DNA of 60,006 bases from Williamsia herbipolensis (GCF_000964005.1 NZ_JXYP01000027.1:1-60006), one strand, 5' to 3'; shown: positions 10,623 to 53,532, numbered from the stretch's first letter. The notes: generated by a model not told the origin, from the sequence alone. Numbers and translations: made by a program.

Positions 10623-11363
10623 ATGCGGATCTGCCTGATCAACCCGAACACCACCACGTCGATGACCGATCTCATGGTCTCCGCGGCGATCGCAGCCGCC
10701 GGACCGGGCACCGAGATCGTCGGGGTCACCTCCTCGATGGGCCCGGCATCGATCGAGAGCCACTACGACGAGGCCCTCGCCGTGCCGGGTGTACTCGCGG
10801 CCATCACCGCCGATCGCGCCGCCGAGACCCCCTGTGACGCCTACGTGCTGGCGTGTTTCGGCGACCCGGGCCTCGACGCGGCCCGCGAGATCGCCGACGC
10901 GCCGGTGCTGGGCATCGCGCAGGCCGCCATGGCTCTGGCCGCCCTGGTCGGCGGGGGTTTCTCGGTGGTGACCACACTGTCGCGGACCATCGGTCGCGCC
11001 GACGAGCTGACCCATCGGTACGGGGTCGCCGGCCTGTGCCGCGGCCTGCACGCCTGCGACATCCCGGTGCTCGAACTCGAGACCGACCCCGACACCGAGG
11101 CCGTCCTCACCGATGCCTGCGCGCGGGCTCTCGCCGACGACGGTTCGGAGTCGGTCGTCCTGGGGTGCGGCGGGATGGCCGACCTGGCCGCACGCATCTC
11201 GGCGAAGATCGGGGCGCCGGTGATCGACGGTGTGGCGGCCGCGGTACGACTGGCCGAGGCCCTCGTCCCGGTCGCCGGATTCCCCGGGCCGGCCAGTGGC
11301 GAGTACTCGCGACCTCCCGCCAAGCAGTACACCGGGATGCTCGCGGGCTTCGAACGGTTGTGA
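10623..11363 (+). CDS. Asp/Glu/hydantoin racemase family protein
   Basis: 246 residues. It opens RICLINPNTTTSMTD, the hallmark N-terminus of hydantoin racemase. The first catalytic Cys sits in YVLACFGDPGLD and the second in ESVVLGCGGMADL. It lies 17 bases after the permease and is probably translated from the same mRNA. The family includes hydantoin and allantoin racemases, which interconvert enantiomers before ring opening. No hydantoinase or carbamoylase lies in the window, so downstream steps must be encoded elsewhere. Confidence 0.88.
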   Translation: MRICLINPNTTTSMTDLMVSAAIAAAGPGTEIVGVTSSMGPASIESHYDEALAVPGVLAAITADRAAETPCDAYVLACFGDPGLDAAREIADAPVLGIAQAAMALAALVGGGFSVVTTLSRTIGRADELTHRYGVAGLCRGLHACDIPVLELETDPDTEAVLTDACARALADDGSESVVLGCGGMADLAARISAKIGAPVIDGVAAAVRLAEALVPVAGFPGPASGEYSRPPAKQYTGMLAGFERL

Positions 11364-11446
11364 GCCGTCAAGGTTTCTTCGTCTGTTCAGATGAAGATTG
11401 CTAATTTGCAACACTTACGGTGCGTATGTGCGAAAGACTGTGCAAT

Positions 11447-12262
11447 ATGTCGAAGTCTCTCCTTGTGACCGTTCCCGTATACGGCCAGATCGAGTACACC
11501 CACGCGCTGGTGGGAGACCTCGAGCAGGAAAAGGCCGATTATCTGATCGTCGACAACAAAGGTGACTACGAGCCGATCGGCGACGAACGGGTGGTCACGC
11601 CGGGTCACAACACCGGCTGGGCCGGCGGTTCCAACCTCGGTCTGCGGACGGCGTTCGTCGAGGGCTACGACGCCGCGATGACCCTGAACAACGACGTCCG
11701 GCTCTCGCACGGCTACTTCGACGGGCTGCTCGACGACCGCCTCCCCTCCGACGCGGGCGCGGTCGTGGGCCTCTACGACGACGCCGGCGCCCATCCGGCC
11801 CTGCTCGCCGACTACGAGGGACCGGCCGAGAACTACACACCGCGCGACGCCTACCGCCGACTCCCCGCCGTCGACGGCACGGCCCTGTTGCTCACCCGCG
11901 ACGCGTTCGTGGCGACGGGCGGGCTCGACGAGCGCAGCTTCGGACGCTTCGGGTGGGGCGCCGATCTCGACCTGTGCATGCGGCTGCGCGCGGCGGGCTT
12001 CGGCATCTATGCGACCGAACGCAGCTTCCTCAACCACTTCGGTCGCAAGACCGCCGACGCCGTCGCCGGACGCCGCCGCTACCAGTTCTTCGGCGGCAAG
12101 GAGATGGCTCGCGGCCTCAAGAAGCTCTACGGCAACAAGTGGCGCAACGACGTCGTCACCCAGCGCTTCGAGGTCCGCAGTCTCGCCGACCACTCGGTCC
12201 TGCGCACCGAGACGCCCCGCATGGTCTTCAAGGCCGACCCGGTTCACGCCGGCGCCCACTGA
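11447..12262 (+). CDS. Family 2 glycosyltransferase (tandem copy 1)
   Basis: 271 residues. GT-A features are the opening strand LLVTVPVYGQIEYTH, NTGWAGGSNLGLR, the acidic metal-binding stretch MTLNNDVRLS, and GWGADLDLCMRLRAAG with the catalytic-base region ED/D equivalent. It is soluble, with no membrane segment. The start at ATG 11447 aligns with its neighbour; an in-frame GTG at 11420 would add nine residues. It is clearly paralogous to the next gene across its whole length (QIEYTHAL, SFGRF, RSFLNHFGRKT shared). Acceptor unknown; a role with the NRPS product or cell-envelope glycan is inference. Confidence 0.82.
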   Translation: MSKSLLVTVPVYGQIEYTHALVGDLEQEKADYLIVDNKGDYEPIGDERVVTPGHNTGWAGGSNLGLRTAFVEGYDAAMTLNNDVRLSHGYFDGLLDDRLPSDAGAVVGLYDDAGAHPALLADYEGPAENYTPRDAYRRLPAVDGTALLLTRDAFVATGGLDERSFGRFGWGADLDLCMRLRAAGFGIYATERSFLNHFGRKTADAVAGRRRYQFFGGKEMARGLKKLYGNKWRNDVVTQRFEVRSLADHSVLRTETPRMVFKADPVHAGAH

Positions 12263-12355
12263 GCCTCGTGATGCTCTGTCGTGTGTATGCGCGAACTTGC
12301 AGCATCCGATGCGAAATCGCTGTCCCAGCCCGCTCGGCCCGGAGATGATCGGTCT

Positions 12356-13162
12356 GTGAACAGGCGACTCCTGGTCTGTGTACCGGTTTTCGGCCAGATC
12401 GAGTACACGCATGCCCTCATCGGAGATCTCGACCGCGAGGACGTCGATTTCGTCATCATCGACAACCGAGGCGACTATCGGCCCCTCGGCGGCGAGCGGG
12501 TCGTCACACCCGGAACCAACCTGGGGCAGGCCGGCGGATCCAATCTGGGGTTCCGTACCGCCTTCTCCGAGGGTTATCAGAACGCGATGACGTTGAACAA
12601 CGACACCCGTCTCTCGCCGGGCTACTTCGACGGATTGCTCGACCCGCGACTGCCCGATGACGCCGGGGCGGTGTGCGCCGTCTACGACGACCGGGGTGCG
12701 CATCCCGCGCTGCTGTCCGAACACACCGGGGATGCGGCCGACTACGCACCACGGGACGTCTACCGCGATCTCAAGGTCGTCGACGGCACCGGCCTCCTGC
12801 TGACCCGCGAGGCGTTCATCCGGATCGGGGAGCTCGACGAACGCTCCTTCGGCAGGTTCGCCTGGGGTGCCGATCTCGATCTGTGCATACGACTGCGCGC
12901 CGTGGGCATGTCCGTGGTCGCCACCGAACGCAGCTTCCTCAACCATTTCGGCAGAAAGACCGTGTCGGCGGAGATCGGCCGATCCCGCTACGGCTTCCGC
13001 GGCCTGGTCGGCATGTCCCGCGGACTCACCCGCGTCCACGGGCGTGGGTGGACCCACCAGACGAACACCACGTCGTTCGAGCGTTACGACCTCGACACCC
13101 ACGAGCTCCTCGGCACCGACACCCCCCGCCGACTCCTCGAGGTCACCAAGCCTGCCGCCTGA
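12356..13162 (+). CDS. Family 2 glycosyltransferase (tandem copy 2)
   Basis: 268 residues, the close paralogue of the preceding gene: LLVCVPVFGQIEYTHALIGD, NLGQAGGSNLGFRTAF, MTLNNDTRLSPGYFDGLL, SFGRFAWGADLDLCIRLRAVG and RSFLNHFGRKT. The GTG at 12356 gives the start that lines up with copy 1. An in-frame GTG at 12281 would add 25 residues with no counterpart in the family. The 93-base gap to copy 1 carries a leader segment resembling the one before copy 1. Confidence 0.82.
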   Translation: MNRRLLVCVPVFGQIEYTHALIGDLDREDVDFVIIDNRGDYRPLGGERVVTPGTNLGQAGGSNLGFRTAFSEGYQNAMTLNNDTRLSPGYFDGLLDPRLPDDAGAVCAVYDDRGAHPALLSEHTGDAADYAPRDVYRDLKVVDGTGLLLTREAFIRIGELDERSFGRFAWGADLDLCIRLRAVGMSVVATERSFLNHFGRKTVSAEIGRSRYGFRGLVGMSRGLTRVHGRGWTHQTNTTSFERYDLDTHELLGTDTPRRLLEVTKPAA

Positions 13163-13310
13163 TCAGACCGAGGTCGTCCGGCCGGATGTCACATCACGCC
13201 CCGGCAACCATCCGATAGCGAATCGATGCACCGCTGTGCTCGTGGTGGGCAGCCCTCCCCCGGATCGGTAGCCTCGACCTCGGTTGGGGCTGATGTTGCT
13301 GGAGGTACTG

Positions 13311-14249
13311 ATGAGGCGTGTGAGCCTCACGTTGGGACGTGTTTGCGTGGCCCGACTTGTCGTGATCGCCGTGCTGGCGATCGCGGCACCGCTCGGTGCG
13401 ATGGGTCCCGCCGGCGCGGCCCCGGCCCCGGTGGAGCCCACGACCGGCGGGTACAACTCCCCCTCGTGTCGGCCCGCGCCTGCACATCCGCGCCCGGTGA
13501 TCCTGGTGCACGGGACCTGGACCGATTCGGCGCAGACCTGGCAGACCCTCGCGCCGGCGCTCACCGGTCAGGGCTACTGCGTGTTCGCGATCGACTACGG
13601 CCGACATGCGGCCGGCAGCACCGAGAACCTCATGGACCTCGTGGGTGGCGACACCATCACGCGCTCGGCCACCACGCTGGCGCGCTTCGTCGACCGCGTA
13701 CGGCGTGAGACGGGCAGCGCGCGCGTCGACATGGTCGGCCACTCGCAGGGCGCACTCGTCATCCGGCAATACCTGAAGTTCGACGGCGGCGCCCCGGGCG
13801 ACCCCGCCCGCAACACCGTGAACACGGTGGTCACGCTGGCGGGGACCAACCACGGAACCACGTTCGACCTGAACCAGACCATCGGCGCCATCGGCGAGAT
13901 GCTCGGGATCCCGGTGGTGCGCCTCGCCGCCACCACCGTCGGTCCGTCGTATGTCGAGCAGATGGTGGGGTCACCGTTCCTCGATCGGCTCAACGCCGGC
14001 GGTGACAGCCGACCCGGGATCCGGTATGTCGTGGTCGGCACCCGCGACGACACCGTGGTCACCCCGCCCGAACGCACCTTCCTGCGTGCCGGACCGGGCG
14101 CGACGGTCCGCAACACCTGGGTACAGGACGGCTGCGGGACGCGACAGGTCGACCACATGCAGATGACGAGCGACGCGCGCGCGGTGTGGATCGTGCTCGA
14201 CGCACTCGACCCGAGCTATCGAGCGACGCACCCCGCGCCCTGCCGCTGA
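13311..14249 (+). CDS. Secreted lipase/esterase, alpha/beta hydrolase
   Basis: 312 residues. The start at ATG 13311 has GGAGG upstream. A signal peptide is clear: a basic N-terminus, a hydrophobic run (VARLVVIAVLAIAAPL) and a likely cleavage site near AGA/APA at about residue 37. The oxyanion strand PVILVHGTWTDS, the nucleophile elbow MVGHSQGALV, a probable Asp in VGTRDDTVV and a His in VDHMQM form the triad. Four Cys outside the signal could make two disulfides. It acts outside the cytoplasm on lipid esters. It converges on the NRPS gene, 49 bases from its stop. Confidence 0.88.
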   Translation: MRRVSLTLGRVCVARLVVIAVLAIAAPLGAMGPAGAAPAPVEPTTGGYNSPSCRPAPAHPRPVILVHGTWTDSAQTWQTLAPALTGQGYCVFAIDYGRHAAGSTENLMDLVGGDTITRSATTLARFVDRVRRETGSARVDMVGHSQGALVIRQYLKFDGGAPGDPARNTVNTVVTLAGTNHGTTFDLNQTIGAIGEMLGIPVVRLAATTVGPSYVEQMVGSPFLDRLNAGGDSRPGIRYVVVGTRDDTVVTPPERTFLRAGPGATVRNTWVQDGCGTRQVDHMQMTSDARAVWIVLDALDPSYRATHPAPCR

Positions 14250-14298
14250 CACCGCTGCGCACCGCCGTGCCGCCGCGGCCGCCGGTCCGGTCCGACGG

Positions 14299-48483
<34,185 letters not shown>

Positions 48484-48718
48484 CGGCGATGACTGCGGAC
48501 TGTCATCCGCATCACCTCACGATGGTTTCACCAACGCACCTCGCCGGGCGTGGTGACACGCCTGACGTGGACGGGCGATTTCGCCGACTTCTCGAGCTGT
48601 CATCGCGGGTCGTCATGCCAGAATTCACGATGGCAAAACGACTTCCGATGTTACACGAGCATGAACGAGCGATGGAGTGGTGCCGACCCCGGACCGGGGT
48701 CGTGACAGGGCCGGGCGC

Positions 48719-49159
48719 TCAGGCTCCGGTGAGCCGGCTGGCGATCCCCCGCAGGTCGATCTCACTCGTCCGCATGGTGCGGACGGGGGTTGCGGCGGCG
48801 GCGATCTCGAGTTCGGCGAGGTCGGCCATGATGCGGGCGAAGGTACCGTCGACGACGGAGGCGACGGTGGCAGGATCCCGCTCGGTGGACAACGAGGGCA
48901 TACCGGCGAAGACGGCGGCCACGATGGCGGCGCGGTCGTCCATCTGCTGGCTACGGGTGACCGGCACCATCAGTTCGATGGCGGCGTCGAGTTCCCGGTA
49001 GTTGAGCGACCGGTAGTGGTAACGGCACACGACCCGGTTGGGCGCGGACTCCGCGATTCGGCGAACCGTGCCGATCAGGTCCGAGGGGGCGATGCCGCGC
49101 GCCTCGACGAGATCGTGCTCCACGGTCGTTCCCCCCGACCGAACTGCTGCGAATGCCAT
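48719..49159 (-). CDS. Small free-standing A-domain-like mini-domain protein (copy s1)
   Basis: 146 residues from ATG 49159, which has AGGGG six bases upstream; GTG 49183 would add eight residues. Residues about 27-118 follow the mini-domain plan: SDLIGTVRRIAESAPNRVV, SLNYRELDAAIELM (matching the TYxELD start of A domains), MDDRAAIVAAVFAGMPSL, DPATVASVVDGTFARI. None of the later A-domain motifs exist, so it cannot adenylate. It lies between mbtH and the NRPS on the same strand, about 235 bases before the NRPS start. I do not recognise a named family. It may be a subunit or modulator of the NRPS; this is inference from position and similarity to m1 and m2. Confidence 0.75.
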   Translation of the reverse strand: MAFAAVRSGGTTVEHDLVEARGIAPSDLIGTVRRIAESAPNRVVCRYHYRSLNYRELDAAIELMVPVTRSQQMDDRAAIVAAVFAGMPSLSTERDPATVASVVDGTFARIMADLAELEIAAAATPVRTMRTSEIDLRGIASRLTGA

Positions 49160-49421
49160 CTTGAACCCCTGATTCCCGGTCACCGTGCTTGGTGTAGGGA
49201 CACATTAACGGGTGGTGTGGGTCGCTGGGGTATCTGTTTCGTTACAGACTGGAACGGTAAACGCTGGTACTTCTCCACAAAAGGCGCTCTGAGCTGCACT
49301 TTCGCGTCTGAGAACGATGTCGATCGCGTTACATTGACAGGTGATCCGTGTCACATTCGAGCGCGATTCGTGTCCCGACACGGGCGTGTCGGCCGCCGGG
49401 CGAGGTGCCGGCGGGTGGAGA
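49160..49421 (-). promoter_or_regulatory. Lower-GC spacer between mbtH and s1, probable promoter region
   Basis: About 49195-49330 is visibly poorer in GC than its surroundings, and reading leftward it could hold a promoter for s1 and the NRPS. No -35/-10 pair is convincing. An 8-bp hairpin (49375-49382 with 49385-49392) 30 bases past the mbtH stop could attenuate read-through. Confidence 0.3.
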
Positions 49422-49643
49422 TCACTGCGCCGAATCGGCCTCCATGGCCTCGATCAGGCTCTTGGGCCGCAGGTCGGTCCAGTGCTCGTTGACGTAGTCG
49501 AGGCACTCCGCACGCGACGCCTCGCCGAACACCTTGTCCCAGCCCGCGGGGATGTCGACGAAGGTGGGCCACAGGGAGTGCTGGTTCTCCGCGTTCACCA
49601 GCACGAAGAAGCGGCCGTTCTCGTCGTCGAAGGGATTGCTCAT
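49422..49643 (-). CDS. MbtH-family NRPS chaperone
   Basis: 73 residues, full length. It has the family signature [19 protein letters not shown] and the later WTDLRPKSL. MbtH proteins bind the N-terminal subdomain of A domains and are needed for solubility or activity of many actinobacterial A domains. It sits between the two mini-domain proteins and upstream of the NRPS on the same strand. The ATG at 49643 was chosen because it gives the canonical SNPFDDENG start; the longer open frame is antisense-type noise. Confidence 0.96.
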   Translation of the reverse strand: MSNPFDDENGRFFVLVNAENQHSLWPTFVDIPAGWDKVFGEASRAECLDYVNEHWTDLRPKSLIEAMEADSAQ

Positions 49644-49740
49644 GGATGCGGTCCCACTCTCTGTCTGGTCGGAGCCGGCGCACCGGGCGCGGCGGACGGT
49701 TCTGAAGGGCTCGGGCGGTGTCGGGCGAACCCGGTCGGTC

Positions 49741-50097
49741 TCAGACGCGCTCGGCGCCCGCGAGGGCCACCGACGCCTGCACACGCAACGAGATCAATGT
49801 AGCGGCCAGGCCGGCCGGACCCGACAGGGCGAGGCCGGGCACGTTCATCATCAGGGCGACGGTGAGCGCGGAGTCGTCGATGACGTCCCCGCCCGACATC
49901 GCTCCGACGGCGCCGAACGCCGAGGTGGCCAGCTGACCGAAGGTGATGGTGAGACCGGGCTTGCAGATCGCGGGCTGTCCCGGGGCGATCGCCGCGGCCG
50001 CCCCGACGAGCTGACCCAGGGTGCGCGTGTCGTCGATCTGGCTGACACGGACGCGATCGGTGGTGCTCGCCTTCTGCGAACGAAGCTGCATCGCCAC
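49741..50097 (-). CDS. Small free-standing A-domain-like mini-domain protein (copy s2)
   Basis: 118 residues from GTG 50097, with GGGAGAG five bases upstream. Residues about 26-118 follow the same plan as s1, m1 and m2: [70 protein letters not shown]. There is no nucleotide-binding loop or hinge Lys. It is the first gene of the minus-strand series s2-mbtH-s1-NRPS and is divergent from the exporter operon. No named family is recognised. A helper or docking role for the NRPS or MbtH is inferred. Confidence 0.75.
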   Translation of the reverse strand: MAMQLRSQKASTTDRVRVSQIDDTRTLGQLVGAAAAIAPGQPAICKPGLTITFGQLATSAFGAVGAMSGGDVIDDSALTVALMMNVPGLALSGPAGLAATLISLRVQASVALAGAERV

Positions 50098-50404
50098 GTT
50101 GCTCTCCCATTCTCCCGCCGCGGGTCCGATCACCGGTCGTCGGTGGTCACACATCACGGTTGCCGATCTCCGCACGCGGGCCGATAAAAGCGTACCGGTA
50201 ATCCCACGTCCCAAAACTAATCGGTCATGACTTTCTTTTTCCGATTTCGATATCGGCGAAATGTCACGGAGCGTTACACACCGCGCCGATCGCACGGAAC
50301 ACGTTCACCGGACGAATACACTCGCCACCGGGTCGGCGGGAGTCGACCCGGCGGGACGCCGTCGACCCCGCGTTCCCCGTCACTCCCCGACGACAGGACC
50401 ACAC
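50098..50404. promoter_or_regulatory. Divergent promoter region of the NRPS and exporter operons
   Basis: The gap between s2 (minus) and the exporter ATPase (plus) contains an AT-rich patch at about 50180-50280 with a run of T and an inverted repeat CCGAT-N6-ATCGG. This is the only place from which both operons could be driven together. No IdeR/Fur-type iron box is visible, so siderophore-like iron control is not supported by this region. Confidence 0.45.
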
Positions 50405-51454
50405 ATGCAGGGCAGCCAGTCCGGTGGATGGACCGCGTCCGGCGGCATCGACCACGCGGGGACGCGACCGAGTGTCGTCGCCGACGGTCTCGTGAAGCGG
50501 TTCGGCGACTTCACCGCCGTCGACGGCGTGTCGTTCGAGGTCGCCCCGGGAACGGTGCTCGGACTGCTCGGACCCAACGGCGCCGGCAAGACCACGACGG
50601 TGAACATGCTGGCCACCCTGCTGATACCCGACGCCGGATCGGCCCGCATCGCCGGTCACGACGTGGTGCACGACCGCGCCCAGGTGCGTCGCTCGATCAT
50701 GTTGACCGGCCAGTTCGCGGCCCTCGACGAATCCCTGACCGGCCAGGAGAACCTCGTGCTCTTCGGCAGGCTGATGGGCCTGGACAAGAAGGCGGCCCGA
50801 CTCCGCGCGGCGGAACTGCTCGAGGCGTTCAATCTCACCGAGGCAGCCGGGCGCCGCGTCGGCAAGTTCTCCGGCGGCATGCGGCGACGCATCGACATCG
50901 CCTGCGGACTCGTGGTCCGACCCGAGGTGGTGTTCCTCGACGAACCGACGACGGGGCTCGACCCGCGCAGCCGCCAGGACGTGTGGAACATCGTCACGAA
51001 CCTCCGCGACCTGGGCATCACGACGCTGCTGACCACCCAGTACCTCGAGGAGGCCGACCTCCTCAGCGACAACATCGTGGTCATCGACAAGGGGCGGGTG
51101 ATCGCCGAGGGCACCGCCGACGAGTTGAAGGAACGCGTCAGCGGGACCTTCTGCGAGGTCATCCCCAGCTATCCCGACGACATCGAGAAGATCACCGAAC
51201 TGCTCGCCGACCTCGTCCCGCGCGACCAGATCCGCAGCGCCTCGGGCGGGACCGCGCTGACCGTCCCCGCGGTCCGCGGCACCGCGACCCTGGTCGAGAT
51301 CGTCCGGCGTCTCGACGACGCCGAGATCGAACTGTCGGATGTCGGTCTGCGACGCCCGTCCCTCGACGACGTCTTCCTCAAGCTCACCGCGCCGGCGGAC
51401 GCCGAGGCCCCGACACCCACGGGGGTCGCGTCGGAGCGCGAGGGGGCGCGGTGA
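50405..51454 (+). CDS. DrrA-type ABC exporter ATPase
   Basis: 349 residues. Walker A is GPNGAGKTT, the signature is FSGGMRRRIDIA, and Walker B is VVFLDEPTTGLDP. The switch region is LLTTQYLEEADLLSD, with Gln where most ABC proteins have His, as is typical of DrrA proteins. ATG 50405 was chosen; longer in-frame extensions have no family counterpart. It energises export by the two permeases that follow; its stop overlaps the next GTG by four bases. The location opposite the NRPS suggests the peptide product is the cargo. Confidence 0.93.
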   Translation: MQGSQSGGWTASGGIDHAGTRPSVVADGLVKRFGDFTAVDGVSFEVAPGTVLGLLGPNGAGKTTTVNMLATLLIPDAGSARIAGHDVVHDRAQVRRSIMLTGQFAALDESLTGQENLVLFGRLMGLDKKAARLRAAELLEAFNLTEAAGRRVGKFSGGMRRRIDIACGLVVRPEVVFLDEPTTGLDPRSRQDVWNIVTNLRDLGITTLLTTQYLEEADLLSDNIVVIDKGRVIAEGTADELKERVSGTFCEVIPSYPDDIEKITELLADLVPRDQIRSASGGTALTVPAVRGTATLVEIVRRLDDAEIELSDVGLRRPSLDDVFLKLTAPADAEAPTPTGVASEREGAR

Positions 51455-52266
51455 CGACCACGGCCCCACGGCCGCTGGTGATCGGCGGGCTCGCGGCCGG
51501 GACCATCAACCCGGTGGGCCAGACGCTGGCGCTCACCGAGCGATCGCTGCGCGGGATGCTCCGCCAGGGCGAATTCGTGCTGGGGATCGTCGCCCCGGTG
51601 ATGTTGACCATTTGTTTCTACGTGCCGTTGCGCAGCATTTTCGACGCTTTTCCCGGTGTCAACTACGCACAGTTCCTGATGCCGGTCATCCTTTTGCAAT
51701 CGGTGGGTTTCGTGGCGACCTCGGCGGCGATGCGCGCCGCCACCGACGGCAGCGCCGGCATCACCGACCGGCTGCGCAGCATGCCGGTCAACGCGGTGAT
51801 CCCGATGTTCGCGCGCCTGGTCGCCAACGCGATCCTGCTGGTCATCTCGCTGTTCTGGGCGGTCGTCTCCGGTCTCGTCATCGGGTGGCGGCCCGAACAC
51901 GGCCTCTTCTACATGGCCGGGTTCCTCGGGGTCGCCTTCGTCGTCGGCCTGCTGCTCGCACTCGGAGCCGACGCGATCGGCGTCGTCGCCAGCAACCCCG
52001 AGGCCACCAGCCAGGCCCTGGCACTCCCGCAGCTCATCCTCGGCATGCTCTCGACCGGGTTCGTGCCCGAGGCGTCGTTCCCCGAGTGGATCCGCCCGTT
52101 CGCGCGGAACCAGCCCATCTCGCAATTCACCGAGTTGATGCGGGCCTTCGACAACGGTCGCGTGACCTGGGATGTCGCGCAGGCACCGCTCATCTGGGCC
52201 GGCAGTGTCGCGGCACTCGCCGTCGCCGGCGGCGCGTACGTGATCGTGCGGGGTGCGCGCCGATGA
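51451..52266 (+). CDS. ABC-2 type exporter permease 1 (DrrB-like)
   Basis: 271 residues from GTG 51451. It has the ABC-2 permease topology of about six membrane spans, with the cytoplasmic coupling-helix region SAGITDRLRSMPVNAVIP and the characteristic RNQPISQFTELMRAF before the last span. It overlaps the ATPase gene (GTGA) and the second permease gene (ATGA), so all three are translationally coupled. Confidence 0.92.
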   Translation: MTTTAPRPLVIGGLAAGTINPVGQTLALTERSLRGMLRQGEFVLGIVAPVMLTICFYVPLRSIFDAFPGVNYAQFLMPVILLQSVGFVATSAAMRAATDGSAGITDRLRSMPVNAVIPMFARLVANAILLVISLFWAVVSGLVIGWRPEHGLFYMAGFLGVAFVVGLLLALGADAIGVVASNPEATSQALALPQLILGMLSTGFVPEASFPEWIRPFARNQPISQFTELMRAFDNGRVTWDVAQAPLIWAGSVAALAVAGGAYVIVRGARR

Positions 52267-53498
52267 ACTGGGAGATCACCGGGACACCGTCGGGCGACGA
52301 GCCCACCACCCGTCTCCCGCGTCGGCCGCGCCACCGATCGCCCGGGCAGACCGACAACGACCACTGGTGGCGGTCGGAGAAACGACCGGTCTCGCGCAGG
52401 TCGGTCGACCCCGACGACACCGAGACCCGCCGCACCGACATGACGCCCGGTCGGCAGGTGCTGTTCCCGGGTACCGGGTCGATCCGCGCGGTGGTCGGTC
52501 CCTGGACGGTGCTGGCCCCCGAGTCGGCCGACCGGCCGACGACGCGGATCCCGGTGCGCGACCGCGGCACCACCGCCGTCGAGGACGCACCCACGACCCG
52601 TCTGCCCTCGGTCCGTCTGCCCACGGCACCGGCCGATCCGGCCGACGCCGTCGCGCCACGGGCCGCCGGTACCGGCAATCTGATGGTGACGCGCTTCCCC
52701 GAGGTGGGCCGCCACAGCGAACGCGGGTTGCGCGCGTGGTTCACCCACACCGGCATCCTCACCGGTCGACAGACCCTCGTCGTCCTCCGTGACCGGGTCA
52801 CCCTGCTGCAGACCCTGCTGTTCCCGGCCCTGAGCATGATCATGTTCAAGGTCGTGCTCGGCGACGCCATCGGTCAGGCGACCGGGCAGAACAGTGCGTT
52901 CGGCACCGTGCCGCTGGTGGTCCTCGTCGGTGCGATGTTCGGTTCCATGGCCGGCGGCGTGCGGCTGACGACCGAACGCAAGTCCGGACTGCTCACCCGC
53001 CTCTATGTCCTCCCCGTCCACCGCGGAGCCGACTTCAGCTCCCGGATCGCGGCCGAACTCATGCGCATACTGGTCGGCACGGTGATCCTGACCCTGTTCG
53101 GGATGATCATCGGCTGGCGCTTCAACCAGGGCTTCGTGCCGGCGCTGGGCATCTTCGCGGTCGCGCTGCTCTACGGGGCCGCGTTCTTCACGATCGTGCT
53201 GGCGTTGGCGCTGTCGTCGTCGAACATCCCGCTCGTACCGATCCTGTCGCTGATCGCGAGCCTGTTCATGTTCTTCAACTCCGGCTTCTCCCCGGTCAGC
53301 GCCTACCCCGGAGTCCTGCAGCCGCTCGTCGCGAATCAGCCGATGACGTGCGCGATCGACACCATGCGCGCGCTGGCGATCGGTGGTCCGGTGACCGACA
53401 GCCTCATCAAGACGGTGCTGTGGGCCGTCGGCGGTCTCGTCGTGTTCGGCTATCCCGCACTCCGCGCCTACCGCCGGGCGGCCGTGTCGCGGGATTGA
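52263..53498 (+). CDS. ABC-2 type exporter permease 2 with long N-terminal cytoplasmic extension
   Basis: 411 residues. Residues about 160-411 are an ABC-2 permease: RQTLVVLRDRVTLLQTLLFP, ERKSGLLTRLYVLPVHRGAD at the coupling helix, about six spans, and VANQPMTCAIDTMRAL near the end. The first 150 residues are hydrophilic, Arg/Pro/Thr-rich and probably disordered; they carry three copies of D-x-P-T-T-R-[L/I]-P at residues 12-19, 90-97 and 108-115. Normal DrrC-type permeases start close to the first span, so this tail is unusual. It should partner permease 1 and the ATPase. Confidence 0.9.
   Translation: MNWEITGTPSGDEPTTRLPRRPRHRSPGQTDNDHWWRSEKRPVSRRSVDPDDTETRRTDMTPGRQVLFPGTGSIRAVVGPWTVLAPESADRPTTRIPVRDRGTTAVEDAPTTRLPSVRLPTAPADPADAVAPRAAGTGNLMVTRFPEVGRHSERGLRAWFTHTGILTGRQTLVVLRDRVTLLQTLLFPALSMIMFKVVLGDAIGQATGQNSAFGTVPLVVLVGAMFGSMAGGVRLTTERKSGLLTRLYVLPVHRGADFSSRIAAELMRILVGTVILTLFGMIIGWRFNQGFVPALGIFAVALLYGAAFFTIVLALALSSSNIPLVPILSLIASLFMFFNSGFSPVSAYPGVLQPLVANQPMTCAIDTMRALAIGGPVTDSLIKTVLWAVGGLVVFGYPALRAYRRAAVSRD
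52296..52607 (+). repeat. Three spaced D-x-P-T-T-R-L/I-P peptide repeats
   Basis: Copies are encoded at 52296-52319, 52530-52553 and 52584-52607, within the cytoplasmic tail of permease 2. The Thr-Thr pair in a basic, Pro-flanked setting resembles a Ser/Thr kinase or FHA-binding site. That reading is inference. Confidence 0.75.
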
Positions 53499-53503
53499 CG
53501 ACA

Positions 53504-53532
53504 TTGACCTATCCGTTCGTCTGGGTAAACAT
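53504..53532 (+). promoter_or_regulatory. Possible promoter for the glycosyltransferase at 53539
   Basis: TTGACC at 53504-53509, a 16-base spacer and TAAACA at 53526-53531 lie in the 40-base gap after permease 2. The expected transcription start falls on or next to the GTG at 53539, which would give a leaderless mRNA. There is no ribosome binding site upstream of that GTG. Confidence 0.4.

Noticed and set aside
11447-13162. Tandem glycosyltransferases as part of the NRPS operon
   Set aside because: They are on the opposite strand, beyond the convergent lipase, so co-transcription is impossible. A functional link remains only a guess.
50098-50404. Possible iron box for siderophore-type regulation
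   Set aside because: I looked for the actinobacterial TTAGGTTAGSCTAACCTAA-like pattern in the NRPS/exporter promoter region and saw nothing close.
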